From positions 1 through 5,109 of the forward strand of contig CAZRYT010000031.1 of NCBI GenBank assembly GCA_964604415.1: DNA of 5,109 nucleotides. The letters are read 5' to 3'. Shown here piece by piece: positions 1 through 4,303 of this stretch (its first letter is position 1; the number at the start of each line of letters is the position of its first letter). A program made the translations under genes and the position numbers. This stretch comes from CAZJQT01 sp964604415. Its GTDB lineage: Bacteria > Patescibacteriota > Saccharimonadia > Saccharimonadales > CAZJQT01. A model generated the notes under the pieces. It did no database searches. It was not told the origin of the DNA and was given only the letters and a program-made list of their open reading frames with translations.

Positions 1-398
1 TCCAAGACGTGCGGTTTTTGGGTTTTATGGGTTTTGTTGTCATTGTGCTGCTGACTAGCTGGAGCGGCGTCAACGTTATACAGACTAACTTTGTACTCCA
101 GCAGCAAATTGCTACCTTAGAGCAGCAAAACCATGTCCAACAGCTTACCAATGACAATCTGAAACTACAGAACCAGTATTACAACAGCCAGACTTACCTG
201 GAACTAACGGCGCGCCAACAGTTTAGCAAAGGACAACCAGGCGAAAAACTTATTACCGTTTCAAAGGATGTTGCTTTGGCTCGTGCACCAGCTTTGCCAG
301 ACAACCTAGCTCAATCAGCAGCGACCAAAGACGACCGTCCGACTTATCAAAAAAACTTCTCAGCCTGGATAGACTTCTTCTTACATCGAAGCAACTAA
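1..398 (+). CDS. FtsB/DivIC-like septum formation initiator protein (5' end outside window)
   Basis: A single-pass membrane protein of the FtsB/DivIC type, which in other bacteria joins FtsL and FtsQ/DivIB in the divisome and helps switch on septal cell-wall synthesis. Counting from the GTG at position 9, a membrane helix spans about residues 3-22. A Gln/Asn/Leu-rich coiled coil follows (about 28-58), then the family-like segment YLELTARQQFSKGQPGEKL (about 63-81), which resembles the 'Y-E--AR-----PGE' block of FtsB. A 40-residue tail ends in an aromatic, amphipathic stretch (SAWIDFFLHR) that goes beyond the short FtsB core. The frame stays open to the left edge (codons for Gln-Asp precede the GTG), and no SD is visible before the GTG, so the true start probably lies outside. 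FtsB and DivIC cannot be told apart here, so no symbol is given. The TAA at 396-398 is followed at once by promoter-like sequence for the permease. Confidence 0.8.
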   Translation, partial: QDVRFLGFMGFVVIVLLTSWSGVNVIQTNFVLQQQIATLEQQNHVQQLTNDNLKLQNQYYNSQTYLELTARQQFSKGQPGEKLITVSKDVALARAPALPDNLAQSAATKDDRPTYQKNFSAWIDFFLHRSN

Positions 399-407
399 TC
401 GTATAAT
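380..407 (+). promoter_or_regulatory. Candidate upstream promoter for the permease
   Basis: A perfect TATAAT -10 box lies at 402-407. A -35-like CTTACA sits at 380-385 (four of six matches to TTGACA) with a 16-base spacer. Transcription would begin around 413-415 and give a leader of about 25 bases. That leader contains no SD. The -35 lies inside the end of the upstream division gene. This could act instead of, or together with, the second -10 box 25 bases downstream. Confidence 0.45.
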
Positions 408-426
408 CCAATTCCGTTCTTAACTG

Positions 427-432
427 TATAAT
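427..432 (+). promoter_or_regulatory. TATAAT -10 box six bases before the permease ATG (leaderless start)
   Basis: A consensus TATAAT is separated from the ATG at 439 by only TCAGTC, so transcription would start at or next to the A of the ATG and yield a leaderless mRNA. The reading frame is closed by TAA at 421-423. ATG 439 is the first ATG/GTG/TTG after that stop, so a longer protein with an SD further upstream is ruled out. No good -35 is seen at 16-18 bases. Confidence 0.6.
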
Positions 433-438
433 TCAGTC

Positions 439-1572
439 ATGATAGCTGATGTGCTCAAAACTGCTTTTGCTATGGGTTGGGAGATTTTGTGGGCGCTGAT
501 CCTGGGCTTTTTCTTATCGGCTGCCGTCCAGGCCGTGGTTACCAAAAGACAGATGAGTAAGCTTTTACCAGATGATGGGCCAAAATCCTTGGCGATCGCT
601 AGTGGCCTAGGGGCGGCTTCGTCGTCTTGCTCATATGCGGCCGTGGCTTTAGCGCGCTCACTGTTCAGAAAAGGGGCTAATTTCACTTCGGCAATTGCTT
701 TCGAGATAGCTTCTACAAATCTAGTAATTGAGCTTGGAATTATCATGGCGCTTTTGCTCGGCTGGCGTTTTACACTGGCAGAATTTGCTGGCGGGCCTAT
801 TATGATCATTGTCTTTGCCCTCTTTACCCGCTGGTTTATCAAACCTAAAGTAGTGGCAGCTGCCAGAAGAGTTGCCGAGCGTGGAGTGCAAGGCAAGATG
901 GAAGCTCACGCCCAGATGGATATGGCCGTAAGCGGTGAAGCATCAATAATTTCCAAACTTGGCTCAGATAACGGCAAAACTGCCACGGCTCATTATTTTG
1001 TAATGGATTGGCAAGCCGTCTGGAAGGATATAGTGTTAGGTCTATTAATTGCCGGTGCCGCTGCAGTATTAATCCCTGAATCTTTTTGGCGCGCTTTCTT
1101 TATAACTTCTCATCCGACGCTGTCGCTACTTTGGGGACCAATTGTTGGACCCATGGTGGCAGTTGTTAGTTTTGTTTGTTCTATTGGCAACGTACCACTA
1201 GCGGCCGTGTTATGGAATGGTGGGATTAGTTTTGGAGGAGTCATAGCCTTTATTTTTGCCGATCTTATCATCTTGCCTATCATCAACATTTACCGCAAAT
1301 ATTACGGCTGGAATATGGCTTTACGGCTAACTGGGCTGATGTATCTAGCTATGGTTGTAGCGGGATATGTCATTGAAGGTGTTTTTGCCTTACTAAAACT
1401 GATCCCCAAGGAACGCACCGCTAAAGTCATTGAAGCTTCGGTAACCTGGAACTACACTACGATTTTGAATATTGTTTTTCTAGCCCTAGCAGGCATACTA
1501 TTAATCCGGTTTTTTAAAACCGGTGGTCGAGCCATGCTAAAGATGATGGGCAACCAGCCATCGAACCACTAA
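439..1572 (+). CDS. COG0701 / ArsP-like permease (PF03773 type)
   Basis: A 377-residue polytopic membrane protein resembling the COG0701 permeases, the family that includes ArsP (organoarsenical efflux) and YraQ. About eight hydrophobic segments are visible, at roughly residues 12-34, 52-72, 84-108, 113-134, 197-213, 229-249, 265-284 and 298-320, with a further helix at 341-358. The two halves are separated by a hydrophilic stretch at about 135-190. Each half carries a matching block around one cysteine: SGLGAASSSCSYAAVA (Cys64) and VSFVCSIGNVPLAAVLW (Cys247), each followed by a hydrophobic 'IAF' helix ending in GW. This is the internal duplication expected of the family. Length is normal and the gene looks intact. 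The start is ATG 439, without an SD. The transported substrate cannot be read from the sequence: arsenical or metal(loid) efflux is known for some relatives, but no ArsR-type regulator or other resistance gene lies nearby. Its stop abuts the stop of the opposing miniprotein gene. Confidence 0.82.
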   Translation: MIADVLKTAFAMGWEILWALILGFFLSAAVQAVVTKRQMSKLLPDDGPKSLAIASGLGAASSSCSYAAVALARSLFRKGANFTSAIAFEIASTNLVIELGIIMALLLGWRFTLAEFAGGPIMIIVFALFTRWFIKPKVVAAARRVAERGVQGKMEAHAQMDMAVSGEASIISKLGSDNGKTATAHYFVMDWQAVWKDIVLGLLIAGAAAVLIPESFWRAFFITSHPTLSLLWGPIVGPMVAVVSFVCSIGNVPLAAVLWNGGISFGGVIAFIFADLIILPIINIYRKYYGWNMALRLTGLMYLAMVVAGYVIEGVFALLKLIPKERTAKVIEASVTWNYTTILNIVFLALAGILLIRFFKTGGRAMLKMMGNQPSNH

Positions 1573-1704
1573 TTATTTATTCTTTTGGATTTTTTGCCAG
1601 AGCCAAATACCCAGCAATACCAAGTCGGTAAATGCTACCAACCAAATAAGTAGAGCAAATAGGCCATAGCCGCCCATGCCCCTGTTTGACCAATCATACA
1701 TCAT
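1573..1704 (-). CDS. 43-residue single-pass membrane miniprotein
   Basis: Reading from ATG 1704, the frame encodes 43 residues beginning MMYDWSNRGMGGYG, followed by a hydrophobic helix of about 21 residues (14-36, LFALLIWLVAF...LGIWLW) and a basic tail QKIQKNK, then TAA at 1575-1573. A strong GGAGG stands seven bases before the first of two consecutive ATGs, which is the main evidence that it is translated. The pattern of a Met/Gly/Tyr/Trp-rich N-terminus, one helix and a Lys-rich end resembles small hypothetical membrane proteins often seen in CPR genomes; I know no function for them. By the positive-inside rule the Lys-rich C-terminus should face the cytoplasm. It starts 32 bases after the DUF5995 stop, so co-transcription is likely. 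A weak TAGAAT at 1728-1723 could allow its own transcription. The stop codon lies directly against the permease stop codon on the other strand. Confidence 0.68.
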   Translation of the reverse strand: MMYDWSNRGMGGYGLFALLIWLVAFTDLVLLGIWLWQKIQKNK

Positions 1705-1711
1705 AGCTTTT

Positions 1712-1717
1712 CCTCCT
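1712..1717 (-). promoter_or_regulatory. Strong SD (AGGAGG) of the 43-residue miniprotein
   Basis: On the minus strand AGAGGAGG precedes ATG 1704, with seven bases between GGAGG and the start codon. It is the feature that marks this very short frame as a gene. The following codon is also ATG, so either could be used. Confidence 0.75.
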
Positions 1718-1736
1718 CTATCATTCTACTCCAACC

Positions 1737-2345
1737 TTAACTAGCAACACTCTTCATTAAATCTTGCCAGACGTTTTTGCGCCATTTGAGGATCATAGCC
1801 ATAATCGGTCGACGAAAAACCAGACCGATTTTTTGCATCCAGTTGGCTTGCTCGTCATAGGTCTGTAAAATCGGCCGGCTACTTTCCAGCAGCAGATTGC
1901 CAACCCTAAAATAATCTTCCTCAAAGTGTTTGGGCTTGACCATAACAGATTGCAATACGTTCGGTAGATCATGATTAATGTGAGCGTTGGCTCCTAACAA
2001 AAGTGAAAAAAACGAAGGATGATAAGTGTGCAACCAACCTTTATTAAGCCTATGCCAAGCGCCAGGTAGAAAACCATGACGCGAGAAGTTGTTTAAGGCT
2101 TCAAAGTAAGGGATAGAAAAGGCGACAACTAAGTCATCCATAGCAGCTGATGAACTAAAAGCGTCCGATGCAATTGCCTCCTGAATGTTTTTGGTGACTA
2201 TTAAATAAGCTCGGTTAAAAAAGACAACCTGCTGAAGTTCGCTATTAACTAAAAAGGATTGAATCTTCTCTAGTTCGGCAATAACAGACTTTGCAGTCTT
2301 TAGCCGTTCAATGGGAATGCGGTAATCGTAATTATTTTTGCCCAC
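1737..2345 (-). CDS. DUF5995-like protein of unknown function
   Basis: A 202-residue, mostly helical, predicted soluble protein without a signal peptide. Its clearest landmark is SLLLGANAHINHDLP (residues 114-128), which matches my memory of the DUF5995 signature (a small-hydrophobic run followed by N-A-H-I-N-x-D-L-P). Upstream lie an aromatic/His-rich region (SIPYFEALNNFSRHGFLPGAW, about 77-97) and WLHTYHP (104-110). The clustered His, Asn and Asp residues could form a metal site, but this is a guess from composition. The C-terminus is basic and Trp-rich (FRRPIMAMILKWRKNVW, 177-193). The start is GTG 2345: an in-frame TGA at 2348-2346 directly precedes it and no other start follows for many codons. 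There is no SD; a TATACT -10 box sits six bases upstream, pointing to a leaderless mRNA. It is followed by the membrane miniprotein, probably in one operon. Family membership is likely; molecular function is unknown. Confidence 0.72.
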   Translation of the reverse strand: MGKNNYDYRIPIERLKTAKSVIAELEKIQSFLVNSELQQVVFFNRAYLIVTKNIQEAIASDAFSSSAAMDDLVVAFSIPYFEALNNFSRHGFLPGAWHRLNKGWLHTYHPSFFSLLLGANAHINHDLPNVLQSVMVKPKHFEEDYFRVGNLLLESSRPILQTYDEQANWMQKIGLVFRRPIMAMILKWRKNVWQDLMKSVAS

Positions 2346-2351
2346 TCATGG

Positions 2352-2357
2352 AGTATA
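2352..2357 (-). promoter_or_regulatory. TATACT -10 box six bases before GTG 2345 (leaderless start)
   Basis: On the minus strand TATACT is followed by CCATGA and then the GTG start, the same six-base spacing as at the permease. The ATG within those six bases (2349-2347) is out of frame with the gene. No convincing -35 hexamer is seen at 16-18 bases. The in-frame TGA just before the GTG leaves no room for an upstream start, so initiation without an SD is required. Confidence 0.55.
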
Positions 2358-2409
2358 GCTTCTGCGGGTTGGTTTTTCATAGTTGCTAGTAACGGTTACG
2401 CCAAAGCTT

Positions 2410-2415
2410 TATAAT
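2410..2415 (+). promoter_or_regulatory. TATAAT -10 box for the COG4315 gene
   Basis: A consensus TATAAT would start transcription near 2421-2423, giving a leader of about 24 bases that contains the SD GGAGAG (2432-2437). The best -35-like element, TTGCTA at 2383-2388, is 21 bases away, which is too far to be convincing. The box lies in the 100-base divergent gap shared with the minus-strand DUF5995 promoter. Confidence 0.5.
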
Positions 2416-2431
2416 AACAATACAAATAAAT

Positions 2432-2437
2432 GGAGAG
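2432..2437 (+). promoter_or_regulatory. SD (GGAGAG) fixing the COG4315 start at 2446
   Basis: GGAGAG ends eight bases before ATG 2446. It supports this start over the upstream TTG at 2383, which would put the -10 box inside the gene and add a non-signal-like N-terminus before the hydrophobic segment. Confidence 0.7.
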
Positions 2438-2445
2438 TAACTAGT

Positions 2446-2913
2446 ATGAAAGCAGCAATAATAGCAATTATCGCAGTCGTTTTAGTTGGTGGTGCCGGTT
2501 GGTACGTTTATGACAAAAACCACAATAAAACTCCTGCAACTACTTCAACAACTAGCCAATCTTCAACTTCATCACAAACCCCGGCTACAACCGCTAGTGG
2601 AGATATTGTAACAACCAAGAGCGGTTCGGACGGTCAATACCTAGCAGACAGTAAAGGCATGCCACTCTACACCTATGGCCCAGATAAGCCTGGCGTAAGC
2701 AATTGTACTGGTTCATGTATTTCCAACTGGCCAATCTACGAAGCCGTTAATGCTCCGGTCACATTGCCCACAAACATTACTGTCATAACAAGAAGCGACG
2801 GCAAAATGCAGTACGCCTACAATGGTATGCCACTGTACTATTTCAGCAGTGACAGCCGGAACAGTAGTCCATCTGGCGACGGTGTAGCTGCCTTCCACTT
2901 GGCAAAACCCTAA
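2446..2913 (+). CDS. Membrane-anchored COG4315 secreted-repeat protein (Lipoprotein_15, PF03640 type)
   Basis: A 155-residue protein. The N-terminus (residues 1-22) is one hydrophobic helix after a single Lys. It has no lipobox cysteine and no clear signal-peptidase site, so it probably stays as a membrane anchor. A low-complexity Thr/Ser/Gln/Pro linker follows (29-52). The outer domain (about 53-155) carries two copies of the family repeat: YLADSKGMPLYTYGPD (65-80) and MQYAYNGMPLYYFSSD (121-136), sharing GMPLY----D. Between them is SNCTGSC--NWP, whose Cys87 and Cys91 form a conserved CxxxC pair that could be a disulfide or ligand site. The end GDGVAAFHLAKP is also typical. The family is secreted or lipid-anchored and has no established function. 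The gene diverges from the DUF5995 gene and converges on the flavoprotein gene, with 20 bases between the two stops. Confidence 0.83.
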   Translation: MKAAIIAIIAVVLVGGAGWYVYDKNHNKTPATTSTTSQSSTSSQTPATTASGDIVTTKSGSDGQYLADSKGMPLYTYGPDKPGVSNCTGSCISNWPIYEAVNAPVTLPTNITVITRSDGKMQYAYNGMPLYYFSSDSRNSSPSGDGVAAFHLAKP

Positions 2914-2933
2914 GTAACTAGCAGTAAAAAGGT

Positions 2934-3620
2934 CTAATAGATTTCGTAGCCTGGGAAGTCATCAATCTTAATGTTGTCTTTTGATAATCCCAGTTCAGAC
3001 AATTGATCGGCAAAGTCCAAGACCATAGGCTTTGGTCCAGAAACGTAGACAATTGGATTTTGAGTTGCGTCGATGCGCTGTTTTAATAATTGTTTGTCAA
3101 TCTTATCCGGGTTCACTATGTATTCTATTTTCAGATTTGAGTTGTTGGCGGCGAGCATGTCTAGCTCTTCTTTGAATGGAATATTATTGTCACGGTTGGC
3201 ATATAACAAATTAACCTTTAACTGTGTGTCTTTGTGTCCGGCTGCGGCTAGTATTGAGCGGAAAGGGGTGATGCCAATGCCGCCAGCCACAAAGATATAG
3301 TTCCTAGTGGTATCCTCTACGGTAAAGTCACCTTCTGGTCCGTCGCCTTCAATTTCATCACCTGGCTGCAAGGCTTGGAGTGCGCGCTTAAAACTGCTGG
3401 ACCTCTGTGGATCAATCCTGGTGCTTATCATGACGTGATTCTCAAATGGAGTTGCCGAATTAGTAAACCAACGCTCATGCCCGCGGTCGTCTTCATCTTC
3501 GTGCGGCAGTAAATAATGCATGTATTGTCCGGGCCGCCAGTCTAGTGGTTCTTCTGGCTCAAATATAAAACTACGGATACCTTCGACTTCTTGTTTTTGG
3601 GACTTGAGTCGTAATTTCAT
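2934..3620 (-). CDS. FAD/NAD(P)H oxidoreductase, ferredoxin-NADP+ reductase superfamily
   Basis: A 228-residue soluble flavoprotein with the two-domain layout of ferredoxin-NADP+ reductase (FNR)-type enzymes. In the N-terminal FAD barrel are PGQYM (30-34), the FAD-binding RWFT (50-53, the R-x-Y/F-S/T motif) and GPEGDF (94-99). The nucleotide-binding domain has GGIGITPFRS (113-122), YANR (140-143) and VYVSGPKPMV (191-200). The C-terminus reads DDFPGYEIY, where an aromatic residue usually stacks on the flavin. The position normally held by Cys in 'CGP-PM' is Ser194. No 2Fe-2S ferredoxin, globin or membrane domain is attached, so the electron partner must be a separate molecule. It has a textbook SD and its own promoter, so it appears to be a stand-alone transcription unit. 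The superfamily call is firm; physiological substrate, cofactor preference and partner are unknown. Confidence 0.88.
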   Translation of the reverse strand: MKLRLKSQKQEVEGIRSFIFEPEEPLDWRPGQYMHYLLPHEDEDDRGHERWFTNSATPFENHVMISTRIDPQRSSSFKRALQALQPGDEIEGDGPEGDFTVEDTTRNYIFVAGGIGITPFRSILAAAGHKDTQLKVNLLYANRDNNIPFKEELDMLAANNSNLKIEYIVNPDKIDKQLLKQRIDATQNPIVYVSGPKPMVLDFADQLSELGLSKDNIKIDDFPGYEIY

Positions 3621-3625
3621 AGTAA

Positions 3626-3632
3626 CCCTCCT
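3626..3632 (-). promoter_or_regulatory. Canonical SD (AGGAGGG) of the oxidoreductase
   Basis: On the minus strand AGGAGGG lies five bases before ATG 3620. It is the strongest ribosome binding site in the window and fixes the start. Confidence 0.8.
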
Positions 3633-3659
3633 GACGAATTATGTCTCGGTAGCCTAAGT

Positions 3660-3686
3660 ATTATAACCCGGCCGAAAATAAGTCAG
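3660..3686 (-). promoter_or_regulatory. Promoter of the oxidoreductase
   Basis: On the minus strand a perfect TATAAT occupies 3665-3660. A -35-like CTGACT (3686-3681, four of six matches) is placed 15 bases upstream. The leader would be about 33 bases long and includes the SD. The box lies in the 146-base gap shared with the divergent secreted-protein gene. Confidence 0.5.
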
Positions 3687-3753
3687 GTACTGCATTGGCT
3701 TTAAGGATTCTTTCAGCTGGCCGTTTTATTGTAGGGTAACTGCAATTAAGCAG

Positions 3754-3759
3754 AAAGGA
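3754..3759 (+). promoter_or_regulatory. SD (AAAGGA) of the secreted helical protein
   Basis: AAAGGA within AGAAAGGAAA ends seven bases before ATG 3767, supporting that start, which is also followed directly by a signal peptide. I could not find a convincing promoter for this gene on the plus strand; TAGGGT at 3732-3737 and TTTATT at 3725-3730 are weak candidates. Confidence 0.6.
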
Positions 3760-3766
3760 AACAAGC

Positions 3767-4240
3767 ATGAATATTAAGAAATCACTAATAATCGCAGGTG
3801 CTATCAGCGCCATTGGCGCCGCTGGGCTGGTTGGTTCATCAGTTGTGTCGGCTGCAACTGATACCAGCACCTCTGGTACGCTAGTCGATAAGATCGCCCA
3901 AAAGTTTAACCTGAACAAAGCTGACGTACGGGCCGTGTTTGACCAAAACCGGACTGACCACGAGGCTCAACGCCAGGCAAATGTGCAGACAAAACTGGAT
4001 CAGGCTGTAAAGGACGGTAAGCTTACTACAGATCAAGAGACGAAAATTTTGGCCAAGCTAAAAGAGCTACAAGCCGACCGTGATGCTAACATCGGCACAA
4101 TGAAAGACAAGACGCCGGCTGAACGCAAAGCCGCCATGGATGCCAAAAAAGCAGAGCTAGAGCAGTGGGCCAAGGACAACAATATTCCAACGGAGTATTT
4201 GCATATCTTTGCACCCCACGGCCATGGACCAGGCCTTTAA
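3767..4240 (+). CDS. Small secreted helical protein (DUF2680-like), function unknown
   Basis: A 157-residue exported protein. A Sec signal peptide is clear: MNIKK, a hydrophobic Ala/Gly/Ile core (6-23), then VVSAATD with likely cleavage after Ala29. The mature chain is strongly charged and helical. It opens with LVDKIAQKFNLNKADVRAVF (39-58), a segment resembling the repeated helix pair of DUF2680-type secreted proteins. Long Lys/Glu/Gln-rich helices follow, with a second similar hairpin at about 74-103 (LDQAVKDGKLTTDQETKIL). The chain has no cysteine. The end carries three His in HIFAPHGHGPGL, close together in a flexible tail. The family assignment is from memory of the pattern and only moderate. 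It stands alone: divergent from the flavoprotein gene and closed by the terminator at 4260-4287. A role in envelope or host-surface interaction is possible but not shown by the sequence. Confidence 0.75.
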   Translation: MNIKKSLIIAGAISAIGAAGLVGSSVVSAATDTSTSGTLVDKIAQKFNLNKADVRAVFDQNRTDHEAQRQANVQTKLDQAVKDGKLTTDQETKILAKLKELQADRDANIGTMKDKTPAERKAAMDAKKAELEQWAKDNNIPTEYLHIFAPHGHGPGL

Positions 4241-4259
4241 ACTGTCCAAACTCCCTCCG

Positions 4260-4287
4260 AAAAACGACCCTAACAAGGTCGTTTTTT
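4260..4287. terminator. Bidirectional intrinsic terminator
   Basis: The stem AAAAACGACC (4260-4269) pairs with GGTCGTTTTT (4277-4286) around the seven-base loop CTAACAA. On the plus strand it ends in a run of T and closes the secreted-protein gene 20 bases after its stop. On the minus strand the opposite A run becomes a T run and would end the hexapeptide-repeat gene, whose stop lies 16 bases away. It is the only clear intrinsic terminator in the window. Confidence 0.88.
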
Positions 4288-4303
4288 GATAATCAAGATT
4301 ACT

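Noticed and set aside
420..896. 158-codon open frame on the minus strand opposite the permease
   Set aside because: It is antisense to a well-supported membrane protein, has no SD, and its translation shows no domain or membrane pattern of its own.
1506..1523. Near-perfect inverted repeat CCGG-TTTTTT-AAAA-CCGG near the end of the permease gene, considered as a terminator
   Set aside because: It lies inside the coding sequence (Arg-Phe-Phe-Lys-Thr-Gly) and no T run follows on either strand; the core is largely a self-complementary A/T tract and may be chance.
2347..2349. ATG on the minus strand four bases upstream of the DUF5995 GTG start
   Set aside because: It is out of frame with the DUF5995 coding sequence; the in-frame codon before the GTG is TGA.
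2383..2445. N-terminal extension of the COG4315 gene from a TTG at 2383
   Set aside because: A TATAAT box and a good SD lie inside this stretch, and ATG 2446 begins a normal membrane-anchor sequence.
2527..2600. ACT/TCA/CAA-rich stretch considered as a tandem DNA repeat
   Set aside because: It encodes the Thr/Ser/Gln linker of the COG4315 protein; the repetition is in amino-acid composition, with no regular DNA period.
3073..3300. 75-codon plus-strand frame opposite the oxidoreductase
   Set aside because: It is antisense to FNR motifs that are plainly conserved, with no SD and no recognisable content.
439..4240. Idea that the permease, DUF5995, COG4315 and flavoprotein genes form one defence or resistance system
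   Set aside because: The genes lie on alternating strands with their own promoters, and no regulator, nuclease, toxin or other effector is present; nothing ties them beyond proximity.
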